Shown piece after piece: positions 51,356 through 59,604 of a stretch of DNA of 64,000 bases (positions are counted from its first letter, which is position 1; each line of letters opens with the position of its first letter). The notes under the pieces are model-generated. The model searched no databases. It worked only from the letters and a program-made list of their open reading frames with translations, and was not told the DNA's origin. The position numbers were made by a program, and so were the translations under genes. Origin of the DNA: Halobacillus faecis (GTDB lineage Bacteria > Bacillota > Bacilli > Bacillales > Halobacillaceae); the NCBI RefSeq assembly GCF_007991335.1, contig NZ_BJYD01000012.1, positions 1 to 64,000 of the forward strand, written 5' to 3'.

Positions 51356-52342
51356 TTATTGGATGAGTTTCTCTCTGTCTGGAGCTTGAGGGGGTTCTTC
51401 AAACCATCCATTGTGGATCATGATATCCAGACCGTCTTTGGCATAGATTGCTGTCTCTAAAATCAATTTTTGATAAGAGAACACGATATCGTACCGCAGG
51501 CTGACAGCTGAACTCGTCGCGTAATTTCCCTGCCCGGATGACGCAAGAACACTGATCAAATACATCATGAGTCGATCAGAAAAGACAGGGTCCGTAAGGG
51601 TAGTCAAAAAATTCGCAGACACCATCGGGGTCATAATTCCAGATTGATCCAACAGTCTTGAGAATATTTTCCGGTGTTTGATCGACATCTTCTTCCCGTG
51701 CTTCATATACTCTTTCACCGTTTTGTTTTTACTTGTCTGAGCAAACCCCTGACATAACACTTCTCCGATCGTGTTATTTTTAATATTTTCATACAAATGG
51801 GTGATTTCCATTGCATTCAAGGATCGCTTGCTGAAAGGATGGTAATAACTTTTCGATTCAATGTACTCTGTTTCCTTATCAATGGCGATTTGAGGAGGTC
51901 TTGTATAAATCCCTTTCTCAAGTCCAATGTTTACACATTCGTGGTAAAGCTGGTCCTGCTTACGAATACGTTCGCTGAAAAAGTTCCGAATATCCTCTCT
52001 GGAAGAGGCACCTAAAGAGAATCCATCAGAAGTTAACCCCGCCTGTCCCATGTGCTCGAGAAAGGTCAACATGAATGCATCAGTAAACAGTTTGGGAGCA
52101 TTCGGGTTCAGGTCATCCATGGAATAACCATTGGGGATGGGGAGGTCTGCTTCCTCAAAGAAACGACCACAGTCATTTACTCCTTGTTCCGCAATCTCTT
52201 TTGCCAACTTAATCAACGGTTGGATTTCTGCATCCCTGTGAGTCAATTGAAAATGTTCCAAAACAGGGATAGCCATGCTGTTTTGAATATATTGTGTCCA
52301 CAATAGCCCGATTTCATTGGCTGTCAGTGTTTTTTGGGACAT
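51356..52342 (-). CDS. DUF3231 family protein
   Basis: This 328-residue soluble protein consists of two related helical halves: LTANEIGLLWTQYIQNSM and LNAMEITHLYENIKNNTI share a pattern, each leading to a ferritin-like four-helix region. DUF3231 is common in Bacillaceae, often near spore coat F-like proteins, and its role is unknown. The ATG follows CAGGAGGG. It overlaps the upstream small membrane protein gene by 29 bases. Confidence 0.85.
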   Translation of the reverse strand: MSQKTLTANEIGLLWTQYIQNSMAIPVLEHFQLTHRDAEIQPLIKLAKEIAEQGVNDCGRFFEEADLPIPNGYSMDDLNPNAPKLFTDAFMLTFLEHMGQAGLTSDGFSLGASSREDIRNFFSERIRKQDQLYHECVNIGLEKGIYTRPPQIAIDKETEYIESKSYYHPFSKRSLNAMEITHLYENIKNNTIGEVLCQGFAQTSKNKTVKEYMKHGKKMSIKHRKIFSRLLDQSGIMTPMVSANFLTTLTDPVFSDRLMMYLISVLASSGQGNYATSSAVSLRYDIVFSYQKLILETAIYAKDGLDIMIHNGWFEEPPQAPDREKLIQ

Positions 52343-52544
52343 ATTGGTTTCCCTCCTGTGATGATGGTGGTGGCTCTAATTTACTTTCTTTCACTTCTTC
52401 CTTGTACAACAGATAACCTGGCAAAAAGATCAAGTTTACGATGAAAATGTATATTAACAATTTTGCTAACCAGTCGATGACGAACAATGTCGCTCCGAAA
52501 ACTAAGGCAACGATTATAAGTGGGGATAGATAGGCGTAAATCAT
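52314..52544 (-). CDS. Small two-span membrane protein
   Basis: This 76-residue protein has two hydrophobic segments (about 5-25 and 28-48) and a polar Glu/Pro/Ser tail. I do not recognise the family. Support: AAGGAGG nine bases before the ATG, and overlap with DUF3231, implying translational coupling. It is divergent from the ger operon. Codon use resembles its neighbours. Confidence 0.7.
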   Translation of the reverse strand: MIYAYLSPLIIVALVFGATLFVIDWLAKLLIYIFIVNLIFLPGYLLYKEEVKESKLEPPPSSQEGNQYVPKNTDSQ

Positions 52545-52562
52545 AGTTCGTCCTCCTTGTCT

Positions 52563-52586
52563 GTTTTATACTTTCCGTTCGGGTAT
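52563..52586 (+). promoter_or_regulatory. Sigma-B-like promoter upstream of the ger operon
   Basis: GTTTTA (52563-52568) and GGGTAT (52581-52586) are separated by 12 bases, near the sigma-B consensus GTTTAA-N12-15-GGGTAT. It points toward gerA, whose family is normally sigma-G controlled, so the role is uncertain. Confidence 0.3.
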
Positions 52587-52648
52587 AAATTATTACGAAA
52601 AGAGGATGATAGGAGAAAGAAGTCAGATCTTGAATGAAGGAGTTCGTT

Positions 52649-54160
52649 ATGTGGAAATGGAAGCGGAAAGAAAAACAGCAGCCACAAAAACAACAACAAT
52701 CAAAAAAGCAGAGCGAGACTCTTTCTGAATTTATACAAGCGATGCAGCAATCAGAGGATTTTGTCCATTACAAGTTAAGTGGGAGCACGAGGTGCACCAT
52801 ATCGTATATAAAAACGATGTGTGACTCAAAAATTTTGAATAGAAGTGTGCTAACCACATTAAATGAAGAGTCATTGCACACGTTGCATGAGTTGCAGGAA
52901 CGCATTCCTGTAGAAAACGTTCGTGTGACTTCCAAATTGGATTTAATTGAAGAAAAGGTCATGTATGGTTACATCATGATTCAGATGGATAAAACGGACG
53001 AAGAAGTAGTCCTGGTTCCTGCCATTTCTTTAGAATCAAGAAACGTTAGTATTCCTGAAGTAGAATTCAGTGTCGTAGGGCCGAAAGAGGCGTTCGTGGA
53101 GACATTGAATACGAACATAAACCTCATACGTAAGCGCCTTCCGTTACCTCGTTTAACAATCAAAGAAATGAATATCGGCAAGGTGACGAAAACTCGTGTT
53201 GCCGTTGTTTATATTGATGGAATAGTCAATCAGGATAATGTAGATACGGTTCAACAAAGGTTGAAAGGAATTGAAATTGATCAGCTGACGGACAGTTCGT
53301 TTGTGACACAAATCATTGCGGATAATTCCAATTCCCCTTTCCCGCAGTTGCTGGATACGGAAAGGCCTGATCGTGTCGTTTCCAACCTGGTTGAAGGAAA
53401 GGTTGCCATTCTCGTTGATGGATCTCCCCACGCCTTGACATGTCCGACTACAGTCGTGGAATTTTTCGGGGCATCAGATGACTATTTCCTTCCATGGCAC
53501 TTAGCGACAGCTTTCCGTTTGATTCGATTATTTGCCGTTATCTTTTCTGTTCTTAGCACACCTTTATACGTAGCAGTTCTTACCTACCATCATGAAATGA
53601 TCCCGGCGGCGTTGATGGCGACCATTGTGTCCTCAAGGTCTGACATTCCTTTTCCACCGATATTGGAAGTGATTGTCCTAGAATTGACGATTGAATTGTT
53701 ACGTGAGGCCGGAGCGAGACTTCCAACGAAAATCGGTCAAACGATTGGTATCGTTGGAGGTATCGTTATTGGAACAGCCGCTGTAGATGCGGGACTTACG
53801 AGTAACGTGTTGTTGATCATCGTAGCTCTTAGTGCTCTTGCTTCCTTTACGACACCTGTTTATCAAATTGGTAATACCATTCGTTTGATACGCTTTCCTT
53901 TTCTCGTAGGCGCACAGCTCTGGGGCTTGGTTGGAGTTTCGATGTGTATGGTCTATTTCATTGGACATCTTATTAAATTACAATCCATTGGACGTCCATT
54001 CTTCGAACCCCTCTACCCACTGAGAATCAAAGATTTGAAGGATGCCTTTATTCGTCTTCCTTTCAACAAACAGACGGAGAGACCTGTTCTCATGAGGACA
54101 GAAGATACACAAAGAATGAATCCATCACGTGTAAACGCAAAGAGGGATATCGATGAATAA
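52649..54160 (+). CDS. Spore germination receptor protein, GerA (A subunit) family
   Basis: This 503-residue subunit has a soluble N-terminal domain that starts with a K/Q-rich stretch (QQPQKQQQSKK), the conserved EGKVAILVDGSPHALTCPTTVVEFF and PAALMATIVSSRSDIPFPPILEVIVLE, and a membrane C-terminal part with about five spans. GerA-family A subunits are part of the inner-membrane nutrient receptor (gated ion channel model). The start at 52649 follows AAGGAG. It is the first gene of an A-B-C operon. Nutrient specificity is not predictable. Confidence 0.94.
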   Translation: MWKWKRKEKQQPQKQQQSKKQSETLSEFIQAMQQSEDFVHYKLSGSTRCTISYIKTMCDSKILNRSVLTTLNEESLHTLHELQERIPVENVRVTSKLDLIEEKVMYGYIMIQMDKTDEEVVLVPAISLESRNVSIPEVEFSVVGPKEAFVETLNTNINLIRKRLPLPRLTIKEMNIGKVTKTRVAVVYIDGIVNQDNVDTVQQRLKGIEIDQLTDSSFVTQIIADNSNSPFPQLLDTERPDRVVSNLVEGKVAILVDGSPHALTCPTTVVEFFGASDDYFLPWHLATAFRLIRLFAVIFSVLSTPLYVAVLTYHHEMIPAALMATIVSSRSDIPFPPILEVIVLELTIELLREAGARLPTKIGQTIGIVGGIVIGTAAVDAGLTSNVLLIIVALSALASFTTPVYQIGNTIRLIRFPFLVGAQLWGLVGVSMCMVYFIGHLIKLQSIGRPFFEPLYPLRIKDLKDAFIRLPFNKQTERPVLMRTEDTQRMNPSRVNAKRDIDE

Positions 54161-55262
54161 GTTGAACAACACTCAAGGACTGAATATTCCTGAAAATTAT
54201 CTAGTGACACCTGCCTATGTATTCTTTTTGATCCATAGCATGCAGGTAGGGGTCGGGATCCTCGGTTTCGAAAAATATTTAGTTGAAAAAGCAGGGTTTG
54301 ATGCGTGGGTGTCTGTGTTAATCGCGGGCGGAATTTTGCACATCATTCTCTGGATGATGTATCGTCTTCTTCAAAACGGTGGAGGCGACATTGTTCAGAT
54401 TCATAAAAACATTTTCGGAAAGTATATAGGAGGTTTTCTGAGCCTCCTATTTTGTGCTTATTTCACTCTGCTTGCTTTTACAGTCATTGTTACGTTTATA
54501 GAAGTCATTAAAGTATGGGTATTTCCAGGTCTTCAAGTGTGGGTGTTTGCATTCGTACTCATATGGCTTGTGTACTACCTGGTAAGTGGTGGTTTTCGTG
54601 TCATCACAGGAATTTGCTTGATCAGCGTCATTATCGGATTACCGATTTTATTGCTTAAATTCTTTCCTGTACAAGCGGGTCACACTATGAATATTTACCC
54701 TATGATTAGTCACGATTTTACAGACATTCTTGGAGCTACGAAACAAAGTATCCTCAGTTTTATAGGGTTAGAATTCCTGCTCATTTATTATCCCTTTATT
54801 AAAAAACCGGATAAGTCTAAAAAATGGGCACATTTCGGAGTTTTTTATACGACGATGATTTATTTGATCAGCGTCCTTGTCACCTTTGTTTATTACAGTG
54901 AAGAGCAATTAAAACAAGTGGTGTGGGGGACAATCTCTGCATGGAAAATTGTTGAATTCCCGTTTATTGAGCGGTTTGAATTTGTAGGAATTGCAATGTG
55001 GCTCTATGTCATTCTTCCGAATATCTGTCTGGGGGTGTGGGGAGCGACAAGAATTCCGAAACGGGTTTTCAATATTAAGCAAAAGCATTTCGTCATCATA
55101 TTCTGCATCGCTCTTTACTTCCCAGCGGTCCTTTTAGATGGACGTCCAGTCATTGATATGGTAAACAATTTATCCGGACAGCTTGGGATGTATGTTTTAA
55201 TGTATGTCCCTGTTTTACTCGTGCTGAAGACAATTTCAGATAAAGTGAGGAAAAGATCATGA
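54153..55262 (+). CDS. Spore germination receptor permease-like subunit, GerB (AB subunit)
   Basis: This 369-residue protein has ten expected membrane segments, as in the APC-type transporter superfamily GerB subunits (YLVTPAYVFFLIHSMQVGVGILGF start). In the receptor it recognises the nutrient. It overlaps gerA by eight bases and gerC by four. Confidence 0.94.
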   Translation: MNKLNNTQGLNIPENYLVTPAYVFFLIHSMQVGVGILGFEKYLVEKAGFDAWVSVLIAGGILHIILWMMYRLLQNGGGDIVQIHKNIFGKYIGGFLSLLFCAYFTLLAFTVIVTFIEVIKVWVFPGLQVWVFAFVLIWLVYYLVSGGFRVITGICLISVIIGLPILLLKFFPVQAGHTMNIYPMISHDFTDILGATKQSILSFIGLEFLLIYYPFIKKPDKSKKWAHFGVFYTTMIYLISVLVTFVYYSEEQLKQVVWGTISAWKIVEFPFIERFEFVGIAMWLYVILPNICLGVWGATRIPKRVFNIKQKHFVIIFCIALYFPAVLLDGRPVIDMVNNLSGQLGMYVLMYVPVLLVLKTISDKVRKRS

Positions 55263-56341
55263 AAACCATAAAATTTTTTCTTATTTTTATATCTGTATTG
55301 CTTTTAACTGGGTGTCTGCCGAGTAAGAGTGTGGAGGAAAATGCAATTGTTCAAATTATCGGATATGACGCGGGAGAGGAAAAACGCATTCGTGGAACAG
55401 TTTCCATCCCTCAATACGGGAAAAGCGAGGATAAGCAGGCAGCTTCAGAACTTTACTTAACGGTTGATGCTGATTCAACTAAAGATGTAGAAGTAGAAAT
55501 ACAAAAACAATCCTCAAAACCAATTTCCATCGGGAAGCTTGCCGTAACGTTATATAGTAAAGAACTCGCTGAGCAGGATTTGGGTGATATTGTCGATGTA
55601 CTCAGTCGTGATCCTCGTTTGAGCAGAAACATGTTTTTGGGCGTTGTTGACGGATCTGCTAAAGATTTAATAGAAAGTGGATACACACAGGATGAAACGA
55701 CCTCTAAGCATTTACAAGGGCTTATTGAGAATAACACGCGACATAACTTTCCTTCTACAAGCTTGCACAATTTCTTATATGCGTATTATGCAGAAGGGAT
55801 GGATCCATTTCTGCCCTTACTGAAGAAGCAGGAATCATTTGTCGAACTTTCCGGTGTCGCTTTTTTTAAAAAAGGATTACTTGTCGCCGAAGTTCCGGAT
55901 ACGAAGATATTCACATTTAAAATGTTAAAAGAGAATTTCAAACGAGGAATGCAGGATGTCCCATTTGAGGGGGGGACCATCATGATGGATAACATCGGAT
56001 CGAATGTCGATTATAGTATTGCGGGTTCCCTCGACAATCCAAAGTTTGAAATTAAAATCAGTATGAAAGCCGAAGTCAATGAAATGGCAGGCGTCGACCG
56101 AAAGGCCACTCCACAGTTAGCTAAAGAAATGGAAGAAAAATTTGTCGAGTATTTTAATAAAGAGGCGGACGAACTTATTCAGTTATTTAAGGAAAAAAAG
56201 ATCGACCCGCTGGGTTTAGGCAACTTCACCAAGACCCGAAGGGGGGATTTTGACCTTTCCAAATGGGAGGAAAATTACTCTGATTTAGAAGTCGATGTAA
56301 ACGTGGATGTGGAGATTACCGAGTACGGAATATTCTCCTAG
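55259..56341 (+). CDS. Spore germination lipoprotein, Ger(x)C subunit
   Basis: This 360-residue lipoprotein has a lipobox LLTGC (C19) and the Ger(x)C features: NAIVQIIGYDAG near the start, DVLSRDPRLSRNMFLGV, and the C-terminal VEYFNKEADELIQLFKEKKIDPLGLG. It is anchored to the outer side of the inner spore membrane. The ATG overlaps the gerB stop, and a terminator follows. Confidence 0.94.
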   Translation: MKTIKFFLIFISVLLLTGCLPSKSVEENAIVQIIGYDAGEEKRIRGTVSIPQYGKSEDKQAASELYLTVDADSTKDVEVEIQKQSSKPISIGKLAVTLYSKELAEQDLGDIVDVLSRDPRLSRNMFLGVVDGSAKDLIESGYTQDETTSKHLQGLIENNTRHNFPSTSLHNFLYAYYAEGMDPFLPLLKKQESFVELSGVAFFKKGLLVAEVPDTKIFTFKMLKENFKRGMQDVPFEGGTIMMDNIGSNVDYSIAGSLDNPKFEIKISMKAEVNEMAGVDRKATPQLAKEMEEKFVEYFNKEADELIQLFKEKKIDPLGLGNFTKTRRGDFDLSKWEENYSDLEVDVNVDVEITEYGIFS

Positions 56342-56365
56342 CATAAGAAGATCGAATCCATGAAA

Positions 56366-56402
56366 AAAGAAAGGTCATCCTTAAGAAGGATGACCTTTTG
56401 CG
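56366..56402 (+). terminator. Terminator after the ger operon
   Basis: AAAGGTCATCCTT pairs with AAGGATGACCTTT around a three-base loop and continues into TTGCG. A-runs upstream may make it partly active on the other strand. Confidence 0.8.
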
Positions 56403-56422
56403 ATAGAGAGAATGTTAGGGAT

Positions 56423-56926
56423 TCAGCTTTTTTTCAGTACACGAAAGCGAGATCGAATGAGTTCATAATAGAGTGCGGTAAACGTCTGAGTAGTTAAGAA
56501 GACTGCAAAGGAAAAAGGGATTTTATAGCCGTTTTGGAACTCCACAATTCCCAGTTTTGTAAACGCCCACTGCATACTGACGCCGACGATGACCCATAGA
56601 AGGATATAGAAAATAAATGTCTTCTTATGGATGTTGAACATGTCATAAAAATAGATGAAAAAATAACTGAATGGGGCGAAAATCAAGTAATAGCAGAAAT
56701 CGAACAACTCATAGTGGTTCGTATCATTCAGCGTGAAAAAATCAATGAGTCCCCCACCAATTGTAAAATCAAAGAAAACGCCGATCGTAAATCCGAGCAT
56801 CATTAAAAGCCATGTAATCTCCCGTTTGAATTTAAAGGGGAGCACAAAAAAGAGGGCATAGGCAATAGTCATGAGAATTAAGATGGAGATTTCATTTTTA
56901 TCAAAGGTTTCCCAAAGGAAGTTCAC
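56423..56926 (-). CDS. Multi-span membrane protein, CBO0543 family
   Basis: This 167-residue protein has five hydrophobic segments and the FDFCYYLIFAPFSYFFIYFYDMF loop resembling the CBO0543 family of Firmicute membrane proteins, which have no known function. It overlaps the next upstream gene by four bases and is convergent with the ger operon. There is no signal peptide and no catalytic motif. Confidence 0.7.
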   Translation of the reverse strand: MNFLWETFDKNEISILILMTIAYALFFVLPFKFKREITWLLMMLGFTIGVFFDFTIGGGLIDFFTLNDTNHYELFDFCYYLIFAPFSYFFIYFYDMFNIHKKTFIFYILLWVIVGVSMQWAFTKLGIVEFQNGYKIPFSFAVFLTTQTFTALYYELIRSRFRVLKKS

Positions 56927-57396
56927 GAGTGTTTCACCTCATTGTGCGTAGATTTCCGAATTAGTCTCCACACACCGATACTGAAAAAGTGGAGCAACAC
57001 ATAGTAAACGACATCAAAAAACAGGTTCCAATCTTTGTACGTGGAAACTTCGAGGACCCTGGACAAGATGGTGAGCAAAAGTAAGCAGAGGACAGAAGCA
57101 GCGATGACCAACCCTTTTTTCATGGTCGACGATGAAGCGCTGTACACATTCAGCTGAACCATTAGGAGGGTGGGGATGATTACACTGCGAAAAAATAAAA
57201 AACCAGCATAATTCGCAGGATCTTCTGTTATTTTTACATATTTCAATTCTTCATTAATGATCCATGTCCAGTTAATGCTGATGACACTTGTGGTTAAGAA
57301 AATGAATGAATTCTCTATAATGGTTAGTCGCTTAGGGATGATGGTGAAAATACTTACGATCAACCAGGCGCATACGAAAAACACGGTAAATGCCAT
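56923..57396 (-). CDS. Multi-span membrane protein, partner of the CBO0543-like protein
   Basis: This 157-residue protein has five hydrophobic segments and begins MAFTVFFVCAWLIVSIF. It resembles its downstream neighbour in size and layout. The start at 57396 has AAGGAGG six to seven bases upstream. The gene pair is coupled (ATGA overlap). No function is known. Gene pairs of this type accompany spore germination genes in some Bacillaceae, but I could not confirm that here. Confidence 0.65.
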   Translation of the reverse strand: MAFTVFFVCAWLIVSIFTIIPKRLTIIENSFIFLTTSVISINWTWIINEELKYVKITEDPANYAGFLFFRSVIIPTLLMVQLNVYSASSSTMKKGLVIAASVLCLLLLTILSRVLEVSTYKDWNLFFDVVYYVLLHFFSIGVWRLIRKSTHNEVKHS

Positions 57397-57536
57397 ACGA
57401 ATCCTCCTTCTCATCTCCCTCTATTGTTTGTGGTCTGCTCTGAAAATATTCCAATGGAAAAACACACCCTCAAATTTAACACTGTTATGTGTATGGCAGA
57501 ATTCTTGAAACGAAGTGTAGCTATTCAGGGAAATGG
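57397..57536. other. Gap between the membrane-protein pair and splB
   Basis: The gap of about 140 bases carries no gene. It should hold a promoter for the minus-strand membrane pair. Confidence 0.4.
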
Positions 57537-57561
57537 AAAACTCAGAGCGGGGCTCTGAGTT
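57537..57561 (-). terminator. Terminator of splAB
   Basis: AACTCAGAGC pairs with GCTCTGAGTT on the minus strand, followed by TTCC; the U run is short. Confidence 0.6.
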
Positions 57562-57563
57562 GT

Positions 57564-57579
57564 AGTTTCACGTGAAATA
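57564..57579. promoter_or_regulatory. parS: parS-like site 2, over the splB stop codon
   Basis: AGTTTCACGTGAAATA has 14 of 16 matches to TGTTTCACGTGAAACA, with a perfect core. It contains the last codons and stop codon of splB. Confidence 0.7.
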
Positions 57580-58596
57580 TTCAAGACTTGCTTCAGGAAA
57601 GTATTGATTGATGTATCCACCCAGGACGCTTTTCATTTCTTCTTGTTCATCCTTTTGATAGACGTATTTACCGATCCCGTATTTCCCCCACTTGTATTTA
57701 CGTTTTTCTTCATCCATTTCGAGCTTTGTCATGGGATAGTTCTTTTGGATGACACGCTTGGCAGGTTTTGTGAAGCGGTGCTGAATCAATTCAAAGGTTA
57801 AATCCTTTGTCGCATAGTCCGGCAATTTGTCCTGAAGTTTCTCAAAAAGAATACGGTACCCTTCTTTCCAATCTTCATACAAATAGATCGGGGCTATGAT
57901 GAATCCAAGCGGATATCCAGCTTTTGCTACTTTAGCCGCCGCTTCGATGCGTTCGTCTAAACGCGATGTGCCTGGTTCTAAGTATTTAATTACATAATCT
58001 GCATTCATGCTGAAGCGGAATCTTGTCCTTCCATTGTGTTTAGCATCAAGCAGATGATCGACATGGGCGAATTTTGTCACAAAACGAAGTCTGCCATGCT
58101 CAGATTCTCCAAAGTATTCAATGGCCCGCTTCAACGAGTGGGTCAAGTGATCGACACCAACGATATCTGAAGTACAGGACGCTTCAAAGCGGGTCTCCTC
58201 CGGGGCACGCTCCTTCATGTATTGTTCAGCCGCATCAAAGACTTCCTCAACATTCACATACGTACGGATGTATGGTTTGCTCCCCATTGTCGTTTGCAAG
58301 TAACAGTAGTGGCAATGCCCCATGCATCCTGTGGCGAGGGGAATGGCATATTCAGCCGAAGGTTTCGATGTATCAAACTTGAGCGTTTTTCTGACACCGA
58401 CGACAAGTGTAGACTTTGCCATCCGGTATTTTTGAAAATCATTTTCGCCTGGTAAATTACGGACTTGGTTGTGAGAGGTAGTTTCTCGGATTTCAATTCC
58501 TAAACCTTCGAATTTTTCCTTTAATTCACGTCCCAACGGGTATTCAAGAGCTCTTGGTTCGATATAGACAAGTTCTGGCATGAAAGGTTTTACCAC
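57568..58596 (-). CDS. splB: Spore photoproduct lyase
   Basis: This 342-residue radical SAM enzyme has the cluster CMGHCHYC (C91, C95, C98) and the conserved C141 (EASCTSDIVG) that supplies a hydrogen atom in the repair reaction. It reverses the UV photoproduct 5-thyminyl-5,6-dihydrothymine in germinating spores. The GTG start has GGAGGGTGA before it. It overlaps splA by seven bases. The last codons form the parS-like site. Confidence 0.96.
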   Translation of the reverse strand: MVKPFMPELVYIEPRALEYPLGRELKEKFEGLGIEIRETTSHNQVRNLPGENDFQKYRMAKSTLVVGVRKTLKFDTSKPSAEYAIPLATGCMGHCHYCYLQTTMGSKPYIRTYVNVEEVFDAAEQYMKERAPEETRFEASCTSDIVGVDHLTHSLKRAIEYFGESEHGRLRFVTKFAHVDHLLDAKHNGRTRFRFSMNADYVIKYLEPGTSRLDERIEAAAKVAKAGYPLGFIIAPIYLYEDWKEGYRILFEKLQDKLPDYATKDLTFELIQHRFTKPAKRVIQKNYPMTKLEMDEEKRKYKWGKYGIGKYVYQKDEQEEMKSVLGGYINQYFPEASLEYFT

Positions 58597-58850
58597 AGCT
58601 CACCCTCCGATTCTACTCCTCCACCAAAGGCATCATAATATGCTCGTTCGGCTTCTCCTTCGGATGCATATATGGCAATGTTTTCATCCAGAGGAAAATA
58701 AGTTTCATACAAAAATAAGGCCAATTCTCCCGGTTGTTCAGGATTGTTAACGACAGCAGCTTCTTGCACATTAGCAACATCATACGTGTGGGGATTCCTA
58801 TAAATCACGTACACGATATCTCCTGCTTTGTAGTTTTGTTGTAGATCCAT
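58590..58850 (-). CDS. splA: Transcriptional regulator SplA
   Basis: This 86-residue protein resembles SplA, the negative regulator of splB in B. subtilis, with AGDIVYVIYRNPHTYDVANVQEAAVV and ELALFLYETYFPL. It is the first gene of the splAB operon, overlapping splB by seven bases. The ATG is preceded by GCAGGTG. SplA binds trans-acting TRAP-like folds in the known family; direct control here is inferred. Confidence 0.9.
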   Translation of the reverse strand: MDLQQNYKAGDIVYVIYRNPHTYDVANVQEAAVVNNPEQPGELALFLYETYFPLDENIAIYASEGEAERAYYDAFGGGVESEGELW

Positions 58851-59019
58851 CCAATCACCTGCTTCTCATAATTTAATTTCCACCCTGGCAGTCCTATCTT
58901 TTATCTAATCGTGCTCATTTTTCCACAAATGCCGACTTTTATTACGATTTTGCTTGTAAAAAAGGATTATCCCTTTTGGAACTAGAAATAAAGTCAATAT
59001 CACAGGAGGAGGGTGGAAC

Positions 59020-59544
59020 ATGGAGCTACATACAGAAAGACTTTGTTTGAAGCCGTACACACTTGATTTAGCCGGCCGGGTAGTCGAATTAGCAGGAGAT
59101 GAAGCAGTGGCAGCGACCACTTTCGTTCCCCACCCTTATACACTTGAAATGGCTCAAGATTGGATTGCTCTTCATAAGGAATGGATCGATAAAGGGATGG
59201 CTTACCCTTTGGCGATGATCGTAAAGGAGTCCAAAGAGCTTGTCGGCACCATGACGTTAAGGGTGGATGAAAAACACCATAAAGGAGAACTCGCTTACTG
59301 GGTTGGGAAACCCTATTGGAACCAGGGATATGCAACAGAAGCTGCTATTCGGGTCGTGGAATACGGATTCAATGAACTGCAATTGAACCGTATATGGTCG
59401 GCGGCCATCACTTCCAATCCAGGGTCAACGAAAGTTATGCAAAAAGCCGGTCTGAGCTATGAGGGAACATTAAAACAGGACATCTATCATTGGGGAGAAT
59501 ATAAAGATCTTGATGTGTATGGAAGGATTAAAAATGAGGTTTAG
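59020..59544 (+). CDS. GNAT N-acetyltransferase (RimJ/RimL type)
   Basis: This 174-residue acetyltransferase begins MELHTERLCLKPYTLDLAG and has the CoA-binding loop region GYATEAAIRVVEYGFNELQLNRIW and a RimJ-type end (DIYHWGEYKDLDVYGRI). Such proteins modify the N-termini of ribosomal or other proteins or small molecules; the substrate is unknown. The ATG follows AGGAGGAGGG. A parS-like site begins at the stop codon. Confidence 0.9.
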   Translation: MELHTERLCLKPYTLDLAGRVVELAGDEAVAATTFVPHPYTLEMAQDWIALHKEWIDKGMAYPLAMIVKESKELVGTMTLRVDEKHHKGELAYWVGKPYWNQGYATEAAIRVVEYGFNELQLNRIWSAAITSNPGSTKVMQKAGLSYEGTLKQDIYHWGEYKDLDVYGRIKNEV

Positions 59545-59559
59545 GTTTCACGTGAAACA
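59544..59559. promoter_or_regulatory. parS: parS-like site 3
   Basis: GGTTTCACGTGAAACA matches 15 of 16 bases of TGTTTCACGTGAAACA. It lies between the GNAT stop codon and the terminator, about 19 kb from oriC. Confidence 0.92.
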
Positions 59560-59599
59560 AAGCCCGCCCGATAACATCGGACGGGCTTCTTCATTTTTG
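59560..59599. terminator. Bidirectional terminator between GNAT and MFS genes
   Basis: AAGCCCGCCCGAT pairs with ATCGGACGGGCTT around a three-base loop; T-rich sequence follows in both directions. Confidence 0.85.
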
Positions 59600-59604
59600 A
59601 AAAG

